A DNA stretch of 64,000 nt, taken from positions 186,001-250,000 of the forward strand of contig NZ_BMZF01000003.1 in NCBI RefSeq assembly GCF_014652655.1, written 5' to 3'. The position numbers and the translations under genes are program-made. Source of the DNA: Paramylibacter ulvae. GTDB taxonomy: Bacteria; Pseudomonadota; Alphaproteobacteria; Rhodobacterales; Rhodobacteraceae. How positions within the stretch are numbered: position 1 is the first letter of the stretch; each line of letters starts with the position of its first letter. Positions 1 to 8,308 of the stretch are shown here, in pieces. The notes under the pieces are model-generated. The model worked only from the letters and a program-made list of their open reading frames with translations. It did not search any database and was not told the DNA's origin.

Positions 1-802
1 AGCCCAACCCATCCATCATTTCACCAGTTTGTAACCAACCTTTTATCGCAACAACGTCTTGCGCCATATAGGCGAGCACCGCATAGGCGCCGCCAAACGT
101 GACCACCGCCAGTTTGGAAAAGAAATAGGCGATTTCGGTGAGGATGGATTGTTCAGTCACCAGTTCAAGCGCCAAGACAGGCAGCCACCAAATTGCCAGC
201 CATATCACCACCGTGCGCAACATTTTTGAAAGCGGTTGGCGGGGTTGAACAGGTTCAGAAATATCACTGTTTTTGAGGAATGCCCAACCTGTGAGTGCTG
301 CGAGTAGGACGATCAACGGATAGGGGATTTGAAGGAAGAAAATGCCGATGAATGCCGCCAATGCAATCGCCCAATGGAGCGGTTGATGCAATGCCTTTTT
401 GGCGACGCGCAACAAGGCCTCAATCACGATAATCACGACCGTTGCTTTGACCCCAAGGAAGAGGTCGCTGACCAAAGGAACGGAACCAAAATAGGCATAG
501 ATCGTGGCAAGGATTGCGATCACAAATGCACCGGGAAGGACGAACATTAACCCTGCAATCAATCCACCAATTGTGCCGTGCAATCGCCACCCCGCATAGG
601 TGGCCAATTGCATTGCCTCTGGCCCAGGTAACAACATGCTAAAATTCAACGCATTCAGGAATTGTCGCTCGGTTAGCCATTGATTTTGTTCGACAATTTC
701 ACGGTGCATCAAGGCGATTTGTGCCGCTGGTCCACCGAATGACAACAGGCCGATTTTTGTCCAAACACGGCTGGCCGTGCGCAAGGTTGGGGTGGATGAC
801 AT
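1..802 (-). CDS. chrA: Chromate transporter ChrA (C-terminus beyond window)
   Basis: Inner-membrane transporter of the CHR family, which expels chromate from the cytoplasm. The visible 267 residues begin MSSTPTLRTASRVWTKIGLL and contain the family hallmark SFGGPAAQ near residue 22, followed by hydrophobic helices. A second, diverged copy (KLAVVTFGGAYAVLAYMAQ) appears near residue 240, so this is the long, internally duplicated type of about 400 residues. The gene runs leftward off the window, so the rest is missing here. It starts 5 bp after the stop of the ChrB-like gene, which points to one transcript. Family assignment is firm; the true substrate (chromate versus another oxyanion) is inferred from the neighbour. 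Confidence 0.9.
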   Translation of the reverse strand, partial: MSSTPTLRTASRVWTKIGLLSFGGPAAQIALMHREIVEQNQWLTERQFLNALNFSMLLPGPEAMQLATYAGWRLHGTIGGLIAGLMFVLPGAFVIAILATIYAYFGSVPLVSDLFLGVKATVVIIVIEALLRVAKKALHQPLHWAIALAAFIGIFFLQIPYPLIVLLAALTGWAFLKNSDISEPVQPRQPLSKMLRTVVIWLAIWWLPVLALELVTEQSILTEIAYFFSKLAVVTFGGAYAVLAYMAQDVVAIKGWLQTGEMMDGLG

Positions 803-807
803 TTGAC

Positions 808-1623
808 TTAAACCTTGTTCTTTGCGTTTGGCCAATCATGCTTTTCACCCGTGGCATCACGCGCCCAGCGATAAAAGCTGTCGTATAATGTCATGCCCGC
901 ATCAAGTTGTTGGTGATCGTTGGAATACATGCGCGACAATCCAAGGGATGCCGCAACAAGACCTGAACATTCAGGGGCAAGATCATGGCGATTTGTATCT
1001 GCGCCACGAATGATGGTGGCAAGGCGATTAAGGGCAGGGGAATGGAGGTTAAAGTCATCGCAAAACGCATCAAAGCTACACCGATCATCGCGATGGGAAA
1101 AGGGCACGTTTTCAATATCAAACGGGGTGGCGTTAAAACGTTCTGCGACGCCTGTAACTTCGGATGGGGACACGAATAAAAATTGCGCGTTTGGATCGAT
1201 GAAACGGCGGATCAACCACGGGCAAGCGATGCGATCAATCTTGGGGCGGTGGCGCGTGACCCAGATGCTATGCCCCTGTGGGCCGCGCGGGATTGCGGCA
1301 TTTTCGATCCGCAGCTCACCCGCATCACGCCATGCGTAATTCCCACCCTCAAGGTTTTCTGCCGCTATGCCATGTCCGCGCAATATTGCCGCCACGCCTT
1401 GGGACAATTTTTTGCCTTTTTGACAGATGACCACCGCGGTTTTACGATGTAGTGCGGGAACCAGCGCGGCGATGTCGTCAAATGGGTGACGGATTGCAGT
1501 GGGGATCAGATAGGGATCGGCGTTGAAATCTTCGTCGATGGAAACATCGATCAAGATCGGGCAATTGGGTGTGCCGATCAGTCGTGACAGTTTTGATATG
1601 CTAATTTCATTTGGCGATGGCAT
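808..1623 (-). CDS. chrB: Rhodanese-ChrB fusion, chromate resistance protein
   Basis: A 271-residue protein with two parts. Residues 1 to about 115 form a rhodanese-like domain with a CQKGKKLS loop carrying the candidate sulfurtransferase cysteine. Residues from about 130 onward match the ChrB C-terminal domain, with the typical IDRIACPWLIRRFIDP segment and a distal C-rich and H-containing stretch. ChrB-type proteins sense or help detoxify chromate, and this one sits directly upstream of chrA. The reading frame stays open to 1734, but I chose the ATG at 1623 because AGGAAGG lies just upstream and the rhodanese fold starts shortly after. Whether it regulates or acts enzymatically cannot be told from the sequence. 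Confidence 0.85.
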   Translation of the reverse strand: MPSPNEISISKLSRLIGTPNCPILIDVSIDEDFNADPYLIPTAIRHPFDDIAALVPALHRKTAVVICQKGKKLSQGVAAILRGHGIAAENLEGGNYAWRDAGELRIENAAIPRGPQGHSIWVTRHRPKIDRIACPWLIRRFIDPNAQFLFVSPSEVTGVAERFNATPFDIENVPFSHRDDRCSFDAFCDDFNLHSPALNRLATIIRGADTNRHDLAPECSGLVAASLGLSRMYSNDHQQLDAGMTLYDSFYRWARDATGEKHDWPNAKNKV

Positions 1624-1802
1624 AGGCGCATCCTTCCTCTTGGATTGGTTGGACACGAAACTTGGGCCAAAGCCTCTTGGGGTGTTCGTAAACCCCATGG
1701 GGTAATTATGGCAAAGTAAAATGCACCACGTCAAGCAATGTTGAAACTATTTCGCACGCAATTGCGTGTCTTCGTCAGAAGACCAACAGAGAGGGAAGGA
1801 AA

Positions 1803-2204
1803 ATGAAAAATTTAATCATTAGCATTGTCATGATGTTTTGCGCCGCATTTCCATTGCACGCCCAAAACAAGGATATCGAAGGCGTGATCAGCAATCAGTT
1901 CAAAGCGTTTCAGATGGATGATTTTGAAGGCGCATATGAATTCGCATCGCCCAATATTCAACGCATGTATGGTGATGTGGAACGGTTCACACAGATGGTC
2001 ACAAACGGTTATCCAATGGTACATCGCCCCAGCCGTATCGAGTTCAAAGAACAACAAGAAAAGGGTGGCGTTACGTATCAATACGTATACATCATTGATC
2101 AACAAGGGCGCGGTTTTATTGCCGAATACGCAATGATTGAGATGGAAAACGGTTGGAAAATCAACGGCGTAGATATTCAGCGCAGCAAAGATATTGGCGC
2201 CTAA
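1803..2204 (+). CDS. Exported DUF4864-type small protein
   Basis: A 133-residue protein with a clear Sec signal peptide (hydrophobic residues 4-16, likely cleavage after LHA at residue 20). The mature part resembles the DUF4864 family: a helical start (ISNQFKAFQMDDFEGAYEFASP), then a region of beta strands ending in WKINGVDI. The pattern is that of an NTF2-like or SnoaL-like fold, a periplasmic domain of unknown role. AGAGAGGGAAGGAAA precedes the ATG. It stands alone, divergent from the chr genes, with no informative partner. Function is unknown. Confidence 0.75.
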   Translation: MKNLIISIVMMFCAAFPLHAQNKDIEGVISNQFKAFQMDDFEGAYEFASPNIQRMYGDVERFTQMVTNGYPMVHRPSRIEFKEQQEKGGVTYQYVYIIDQQGRGFIAEYAMIEMENGWKINGVDIQRSKDIGA

Positions 2205-2309
2205 TCCCAAGCAGCGCACGGTGACATAAGCGGTTATTAAATCCTTAACGATAGATTGCATTCAGTTTTGCATGCACTGGCGTTTGCCAGATTATCAAAG
2301 GATTTTTAG

Positions 2310-4604
2310 ATGAATAAAGCAGTCACAGATGGCATTAATTTCACACCCGCTCCGTTTGGCGACGGGCTGGATATGTGGTCCAGCGTGGATGGCACGCCGG
2401 GGTCGGCAACTTATGACGGAGCGACAAATGCAACCTTGATCGCAGCGGATGCGGATTTTGGTCTGTGTTTGGAAATGCAAAAAACACAAGGCGTTCAGCA
2501 TCTGCGATATATGGGTGAAATTCCGATGTTGCCAGGGTGTTATCTGCGCGTGCGTGTGCGCATCAAAGCGATCAGCGGGCAAATGCCATCAGTGCGCATC
2601 GCTGGCTGGGCAGGGGGTGCGGGTGGTGGCCATGTTTCTGGTGTTGATGAAACGGGGCCGCTGACGGCGCTTAGCGAATATGGCAAAGTTGAAACCATCG
2701 AGGCGATCATTGGTTCGGGGACACGCAAGGGCGTTGATATGGTTTGGGGACGGGACCCGATTTACGGGCATTTTGGCATCGACTTAACGGGTGCGGATGG
2801 TGGCGTGGTGCGTATCGAGGATATTAGCATCGAGGATGTGACATCCGTGTTTCATCGCAATATGATGGATGTTGTTGATGTTGCCGATTACGGCGCGGTT
2901 GGTGACGGCGTGACCGATAATTCAAGCGCGTTCGAGGCCGCCGATGCAGATGCCAATGGGCGCGATATTCTGGTGCCAGCGGGCACATATTACATCGCGC
3001 AAACCATAACCATGAACAATCGCATTCGGTTCGAGGGTCATTTGGTGATGCCCGATGATGCGATTTTGCAATTGGCAAAGAATTTCAATTTCAACATGTA
3101 CGAAGACGCATTTGGCGACGAAGAAATCGCGTTTAAAAAGGCCGTTCAAGCATTGTTCAATTATACCGACCACGAGGCGTTGGATTTGAACGGGCGCATT
3201 GTGCATCTGAGCGGTCCGATTGATGTGCACGGCGTAATCGGCAATCGCGATAGTTTTGGAACGCGAAAGGTTATTCAAAACGGCGAGCTTTATGCATCGA
3301 ACAATGCAAACTGGGATATTGATACGGTTGTCGCATCGGCTAGTTACGATACCGACGCGCCAACAACGCTGACAAATGTGCAAAATATTTCCAGCATTCA
3401 AATCGGATCGCATGTTGCGGGTAACGGTGTTGGGCGCGAAGTTTACGTGCGCGATGTTGATGTCGCCAATAATGAAATCACTCTAAGCCAAGCATTGTAT
3501 CGTGCAAATGCAAACCAGAATTACACGTTCACGCGGTTTAAATATCTGTTGGATTTTTCAGGATTTGATTCCATGCAACGCTTTGTTGTGGATGCGATTG
3601 ATTTTCGCTGCAACCAAAATGCCAGTGCAATTTTATTGCCGCGCGATGGTAAAATTTTTCATGTCAAAGACTGTTTCATCACCAGCCCCAAACACCGCGG
3701 GATTACATCGGCGGGTAATGGGTGTTCTGGCATCATGATTGACCGTTGTCAGTTTTTATCATGGGAACAAAACGAAGCGGTCGCGGATCGTGTCACGATT
3801 GGGTTTAACGTCAATGCCAATGATGCAAAAATTCGCGACAACCGCGCGACACGTTTCATGCATTTCGGTGTTATCAGTGGCACCGGCAACATCATTTCGG
3901 GGAATCACTTTTTCCAAGGTGACAATCAGGGTACATCGGATCGCACCGCCGGCATGGTTTTTGCCACCAAGGGGTTTAAGAGCACATTCACAGGCAATTA
4001 TGTGGATAATTGTTATCTGTCTTGGACGAATGAGCATTCCCCAAAGCCCGATGATGATGGCACATCGTTTGGCCAATTGTCGGTGACGGGAAATGTGTTT
4101 ACGGGCAGCGGTACCGAAACTTGGTTTAGCTATATTCGCGTCAAACCATATGGCACGGGGCAATATATTAGCGGTCTTTCGGTTACGGGGAATACGTTTA
4201 AACAATTTGGCCCCGTGGATATTGACCGTGTTGAACAAGTCACAACCACATTTGCGCAATTGGATGGATCAAAAACAAAGAATTTGATTTTTGCCGATAA
4301 TCAGTTTGCACGGGTAAATTATGTGACGCAAAGCCCAGTGAATATCGAAGTTTCACGCAGCAGCAATGGTGCGGTTTGGTCTGCTGATCTGGGGGATTAT
4401 CTGCCCTTTGGTTTGCCTGCGCGCCATGTTACCGCCGTTGTCCCAGAGGGCCCCGTTTTAGGGTCGTCGGGTGCGGTTTATACCATGCCTTATGCGTTGA
4501 CGGAACTTGGAAGCAATAAATCACAGATCAGTTTGAATTGGTCACAGGCCGTGCACGGCAAGGTGCGATGCGAAGTGCGCTGTGATGATCCGATCCAAGT
4601 TTAA
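2310..4604 (+). CDS. Large right-handed beta-helix protein (pectate lyase 3 / GH28-related)
   Basis: A 764-residue protein. Residues 1 to about 190 look like a carbohydrate-binding beta-sandwich. Residue 195 onward begins the pectate-lyase-3 signature VADYGAVGDGVTDNSSAF, followed by the parallel beta-helix pattern of repeated short strands (examples: GNGCSGIMIDRCQF, SGNHFFQGDN, VTGNVFTGSG, VTGNTFKQFG). This fold is shared by polysaccharide lyases, GH28 enzymes and phage tailspikes. No signal peptide is visible, which is odd for a secreted polysaccharide enzyme; export by a type I system or a cytoplasmic or surface-assembly role is possible. No calcium-binding nonapeptide repeats are seen. Its stop overlaps the convergent next gene by 4 bp. 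Substrate unknown. Confidence 0.75.
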   Translation: MNKAVTDGINFTPAPFGDGLDMWSSVDGTPGSATYDGATNATLIAADADFGLCLEMQKTQGVQHLRYMGEIPMLPGCYLRVRVRIKAISGQMPSVRIAGWAGGAGGGHVSGVDETGPLTALSEYGKVETIEAIIGSGTRKGVDMVWGRDPIYGHFGIDLTGADGGVVRIEDISIEDVTSVFHRNMMDVVDVADYGAVGDGVTDNSSAFEAADADANGRDILVPAGTYYIAQTITMNNRIRFEGHLVMPDDAILQLAKNFNFNMYEDAFGDEEIAFKKAVQALFNYTDHEALDLNGRIVHLSGPIDVHGVIGNRDSFGTRKVIQNGELYASNNANWDIDTVVASASYDTDAPTTLTNVQNISSIQIGSHVAGNGVGREVYVRDVDVANNEITLSQALYRANANQNYTFTRFKYLLDFSGFDSMQRFVVDAIDFRCNQNASAILLPRDGKIFHVKDCFITSPKHRGITSAGNGCSGIMIDRCQFLSWEQNEAVADRVTIGFNVNANDAKIRDNRATRFMHFGVISGTGNIISGNHFFQGDNQGTSDRTAGMVFATKGFKSTFTGNYVDNCYLSWTNEHSPKPDDDGTSFGQLSVTGNVFTGSGTETWFSYIRVKPYGTGQYISGLSVTGNTFKQFGPVDIDRVEQVTTTFAQLDGSKTKNLIFADNQFARVNYVTQSPVNIEVSRSSNGAVWSADLGDYLPFGLPARHVTAVVPEGPVLGSSGAVYTMPYALTELGSNKSQISLNWSQAVHGKVRCEVRCDDPIQV

Positions 4605-5170
4605 CCCGCGATTTCATCGCATCGTAAATCACCTGCTTGATCCGTCCAACCAGACGAAATTTTGCCAGCGGTGGATTTGCTCATCAATGTGATGAATTGC
4701 CAGTCACCCTCATTAAGGTGAAGCCAGCCAAGCGTGTCACCCGTGTCGATGGTCGCCAGCACGGGTGATGTATCTGTTTTATCTTTGTGCAAAACAATGG
4801 GGTTGTTGGGCTGTGCACCAAAGCAAACCTTTACGTTATCTTCGGTTGCAATGGGTTGCGTTAACAGACGTAAACGCGCCGCTTGATTATACACATTGAT
4901 GTTGGTTTGGGATTGATCGACGGCACATTCCAGCGATCTGTCCTGTGTCCAAATCCGTTTGATGCGGTCTTGTAAATCGGGGGGCAAGGTGGGATCGACG
5001 CTGGTACAACCGTTATTGTCAAAAATTGCTTTGCCAAGTTCCGATCCAAAGCAATAGCCATGAGCATCATAGATCACATTTCGCGACAACCACAGATCAT
5101 CACAAACCGATTGGGCCCATGTTGGGGCGGCGAAAAAGACTAGAGAAATAAGCACATAAAATTGTTTCAT
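4601..5170 (-). CDS. Exported YARHG-domain protein (DUF4453-type)
   Basis: A 189-residue protein with a Sec signal peptide (cleavage likely after TWA, residue 19). Residues 22-55 carry a YARHG-type motif (CDDLWLSRNVIYDAHGYCF) with flanking cysteines, and six cysteines in all suggest periplasmic disulfides. The C-terminal half (VLHKDKTDTSPVLATIDTGD) looks like a small SH3-like beta domain. This layout resembles the DUF4453 proteins of Rhodobacterales. It converges on the beta-helix gene, and the two stop codons share the palindrome TTAA. Function unknown. Confidence 0.7.
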   Translation of the reverse strand: MKQFYVLISLVFFAAPTWAQSVCDDLWLSRNVIYDAHGYCFGSELGKAIFDNNGCTSVDPTLPPDLQDRIKRIWTQDRSLECAVDQSQTNINVYNQAARLRLLTQPIATEDNVKVCFGAQPNNPIVLHKDKTDTSPVLATIDTGDTLGWLHLNEGDWQFITLMSKSTAGKISSGWTDQAGDLRCDEIAG

Positions 5171-5204
5171 TATGAAAAGTTTAAATCAAAGAATTAATAT
5201 TGTA

Positions 5205-5224
5205 ACCTAGCTTTTCAGCTAGGT
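5205..5224 (-). terminator. Hairpin downstream of uvrB
   Basis: A perfect 8-bp inverted repeat (ACCTAGCT, four-base loop, AGCTAGGT) lies 7 bp beyond the uvrB stop. Read in the uvrB direction the loop is GAAA and the sequence that follows is only moderately T-rich, so it may be a weak terminator or a 3' stabilising structure. Confidence 0.5.
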
Positions 5225-5231
5225 ATGTCAT

Positions 5232-7412
5232 TTAAAACCGTCGCTGGGTCTTGCCCTTGCGCACGCGCGTCCCGCCCTTACCAGCCGAGCTACGTCCCGA
5301 TTTTTTGATTGCGTCATCAACGGCGGCTTCGATCACGGATTGGCGTGCCATTGGGTTTTCCGCCACGGCTAGTTCCACCGCCTCTAGGCGTTTGACCTCG
5401 TCGCGGATGCGTGCGGCCTCTTCGAATTCCAAATTTTCGGCGGCTTTCAACATATCCTTGCGCAAGCCATCCAGATGCGCTTGTAAATTTGCGCCGATCA
5501 AATTGGCCGATTTGGTTTTTGCGGTGATCCGCGATTCATCTGTGTCACCACCAAACACGCCTTGTAATACATCCTCGACGTTTTTCTTTACCGTCAGCGG
5601 TGTAATGCCATGTTCGATATTATAGGCATGTTGTTTTTCGCGCCGTCGGTTGGTTTCGCCAAGCGCGCGTTCCATGCTGCCCGTGATGCGATCCGCATAC
5701 ATGATCACACGTCCATCGGCGTTACGCGCCGCACGTCCAATGGTTTGCACCAAAGATGTTTCAGAGCGTAAAAAACCCTCTTTATCCGCATCCAGAATGG
5801 CGACCAATCCACATTCAGGAATGTCCAATCCTTCGCGCAGCAAGTTGATTCCGATCAGCACATCAAATGCACCCAACCGCAAATCGCGCAGGATTTCGAT
5901 ACGCTCAATCGTGTCGATATCGCTGTGCATATAACGCACGCGAATACCCTGTTCGTGCAAATATTCAGTGAGGTCTTCGGCCATGCGTTTGGTCAGGGTT
6001 GTCACCAAAACGCGATTGCCTGCATCCGCCACGATGCGAATTTCATCCAGCAAATCATCGACCTGCGTTTCAACGGGGCGAATTTCAACGGGCGGATCTA
6101 ACAACCCCGTGGGGCGAATAACCTGTTCGGCAAAAATCCCCCCCGATTGTTCCAATTCCCATTTTTGCGGGGTGGCGGACACGAACACCGATTGTGGACG
6201 CATCGCATCCCATTCTTCGAATTTTAACGGGCGGTTATCGGTGCAAGACGGCAATCGAAATCCGTGTTCGGACAGGGTGATTTTACGGCTAAAGTCACCT
6301 TTGTACATGCCGCCGATTTGGGGAATGGACACATGGCTTTCGTCTGCGAAAACAATGGCATGATCGGGGATATATTCAAACAGGGTGGGGGGCGGTTCAC
6401 CCGGTGCACGCCCCGTTAAATAGCGTGAATAGTTTTCAATTCCATTGCAAACACCCGTCGCCCCCAACATTTCCAAATCAAATTTGGTGCGCTGTTCCAA
6501 ACGCTGTGCCTCTAACAATTTTCCTTCGGCTTCGAATTGTTTTAGGCGGGTTTCCAATTCGGCCTTGATGCCGACCATTGCTTGGCTCATTGCGGGACCT
6601 GGGGTGACATAGTGTGAATTGGCGTACACCCGAACCTTTTCCAAACGATCAGTTTTTTCACCTGTTAGCGTGTCAAATTCGGTGATGCTTTCCAACTCTT
6701 CGCCAAAAAACGACAAACGCCAGCCGCGATCATCAAGGTGGGCGGGCCAGAGTTCCAAGCTATCGCCGCGCACACGAAATGTGCCGCGTGCAAACCCTTG
6801 GTCATTGCGTTTATATTGCTGTGCTACCAGATCAGCCATGATTTGGCGCTGATCGTAACTTTCGCCAACCAACAAATCCTGTGTCATGGCGGTATAGGTT
6901 TCAACCGAACCGATGCCGTAAATACATGAAACGGATGCCACGATAATCACATCATCGCGTTCCAACAATGCGCGGGTTGCGGAATGGCGCATTCGGTCAA
7001 TCTGTTCGTTAATTTGGGATTCTTTTTCAATGTAAGTGTCGGACCGTGGGACATAGGCTTCTGGTTGATAATAATCATAGAAGCTCACGAAATATTCGAC
7101 GGCGTTTTCTGGGAAAAAGCTTTTGAATTCACCATAAAGCTGTGCTGCAAGTGTCTTGTTTGGGGCCAGGATAATCGCGGGGCGCTGTGTGGCCTCGATT
7201 ATTTTGGCAACGGTGAATGTTTTACCAGTACCCGTTGCCCCCAATAAAACCTGATTTTGTGATCCCGCTTCCAGCCCACCAACCAATTCGGCAATGGCCG
7301 TTGGTTGATCGCCTGCGGGGGAAAATTCGGAATGCAGGATGAATTTTTTCCCACCTTCCATTTTATTTTTCTGAGCGCGTGGATTTTGCGTGATGACTTC
7401 GGCTTGCGACAT
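5232..7412 (-). CDS. uvrB: UvrABC excision nuclease subunit B
   Basis: UvrB is the damage-verifying helicase-like subunit of nucleotide excision repair. The 726-residue product has the Walker A motif GATGTGKT near residue 45, the damage-probing beta-hairpin region [19 protein letters not shown], the DESH helicase motif II ([19 protein letters not shown]), the motif VI region TIGRAARN, and a C-terminal UVR motif ([19 protein letters not shown]) that contacts UvrC. The tail is basic. I chose the ATG at 7412 (MSQAEVITQ) over the open frame to 7475 because GGGA sits upstream and typical UvrB proteins start close to the [14 protein letters not shown] segment. No GTTC-N7-GTTC type SOS box is visible upstream; a CtrA-like box is. 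Confidence 0.97.
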   Translation of the reverse strand: MSQAEVITQNPRAQKNKMEGGKKFILHSEFSPAGDQPTAIAELVGGLEAGSQNQVLLGATGTGKTFTVAKIIEATQRPAIILAPNKTLAAQLYGEFKSFFPENAVEYFVSFYDYYQPEAYVPRSDTYIEKESQINEQIDRMRHSATRALLERDDVIIVASVSCIYGIGSVETYTAMTQDLLVGESYDQRQIMADLVAQQYKRNDQGFARGTFRVRGDSLELWPAHLDDRGWRLSFFGEELESITEFDTLTGEKTDRLEKVRVYANSHYVTPGPAMSQAMVGIKAELETRLKQFEAEGKLLEAQRLEQRTKFDLEMLGATGVCNGIENYSRYLTGRAPGEPPPTLFEYIPDHAIVFADESHVSIPQIGGMYKGDFSRKITLSEHGFRLPSCTDNRPLKFEEWDAMRPQSVFVSATPQKWELEQSGGIFAEQVIRPTGLLDPPVEIRPVETQVDDLLDEIRIVADAGNRVLVTTLTKRMAEDLTEYLHEQGIRVRYMHSDIDTIERIEILRDLRLGAFDVLIGINLLREGLDIPECGLVAILDADKEGFLRSETSLVQTIGRAARNADGRVIMYADRITGSMERALGETNRRREKQHAYNIEHGITPLTVKKNVEDVLQGVFGGDTDESRITAKTKSANLIGANLQAHLDGLRKDMLKAAENLEFEEAARIRDEVKRLEAVELAVAENPMARQSVIEAAVDDAIKKSGRSSAGKGGTRVRKGKTQRRF

Positions 7413-7809
7413 GAAAAACGATTCCCAGATGGATGATGAATGGACAGGTTGCAACACCGAGGTCCCAAAACACAAGTGTCCTAAAAATAATGTGAATATT
7501 TAACGCGTTGTTAACCAAGTCATTGCAAACCAGATGTACAGAAAGCGTAGACGAATACTGCATTGATTAATTGGGTTAAATTTACTTGGTATTGCAATTT
7601 AATTGGTTTGTTCTGTTGCTCGGCTTGCTGAACCAGCGTGTTCGGTGATGATAGCCGCGAAAAGTTACTGGTCAATTGTTTGACCCACCCCACCCCTCAC
7701 CTTAAATGATTGGCCAGTAACGCCCTTGACGAAAACACCAAGGAATACTTGATCAATTGCAAAGATTTGGCGATAAGCAGTGGAATCGTAACACAAAGGG
7801 TTTTGTTCA
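7413..7809. other. Gene-free interval between uvrB and the complex I subunit gene
   Basis: About 400 bp hold the divergent upstream regions of uvrB and the NDUFS4-like gene. The only features I can point to are the TTAA-N7-TTAA box at 7500-7514 and a GATTC (GANTC methylation-type site) at 7420. Short open frames here have no ribosome-binding site or recognisable product and extend into the next gene in another frame. Confidence 0.6.
7500..7514 (-). promoter_or_regulatory. Candidate CtrA-binding box upstream of uvrB
   Basis: The sequence TTAA, seven bases, TTAA (followed by CC) matches the known alphaproteobacterial CtrA consensus TTAA-N7-TTAA, with the right half reading TTAACC. It lies 87 bp upstream of the chosen uvrB start. 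Binding is inferred from the pattern only. Confidence 0.4.
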
Positions 7810-8121
7810 ATGACCGCGCGTATTTATCAACCTGCCCGCAATGCAATGCAATCAGGTCAGGCGAAAACAAAAAATTGGATTTTGGAATATGCACCAGAAG
7901 AACCACGCGCCGTTGACCCGTTGATGGGATGGACAAGTTCGGGCGATATGGACAGCCAGATCAAATTGACATTTGAAAGCAAAGAGGCCGCAATCGCCTA
8001 TGCGCAATCCAAAGGCATTGCATATAGCGTCCAAGAACCAAAACCACGCAAACACAATGTGCGCGCGGGTGGATATGGTGAAAATTTTGCCACCAACCGC
8101 CGCGGTGTTTGGACACATTAA
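7810..8121 (+). CDS. NDUFS4-like complex I accessory subunit (ETC complex I subunit conserved region)
   Basis: A 103-residue soluble protein matching the ETC_C1_NDUFA4/NDUFS4 family found in alphaproteobacteria and mitochondria, an accessory subunit of NADH:ubiquinone oxidoreductase. Diagnostic stretches are ARIYQPARNAMQSG at the start, NWILEYAPEEPRAVDPLMGW in the middle, and the late FATNRRGVWTH ending. The full family length is present. It is remote from any nuo operon here, as is usual for this gene. AAAGGG lies upstream of the ATG at 7810, and tRNA-Arg follows about 90 bp downstream. Confidence 0.9.
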   Translation: MTARIYQPARNAMQSGQAKTKNWILEYAPEEPRAVDPLMGWTSSGDMDSQIKLTFESKEAAIAYAQSKGIAYSVQEPKPRKHNVRAGGYGENFATNRRGVWTH

Positions 8122-8208
8122 CGAAATAGCACAGGTTATACGAAAGGCGGGTTTTGGCTGCCTTTAACCTTGAAAACAAACCCCAGCTATAGCAAAACTT
8201 CATCACAA

Positions 8209-8285
<77 letters not shown>

Positions 8286-8308
8286 CATTTTGTTGTACTG
8301 GGCTGGGA

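Noticed and set aside
2310-4604. Beta-helix protein as a prophage tailspike
   Set aside because: No phage structural, lysis or integration genes lie around it.
7710-7916. Small open frame before the complex I subunit gene
   Set aside because: Overlaps the real gene in another frame and shows no family features or ribosome-binding site.
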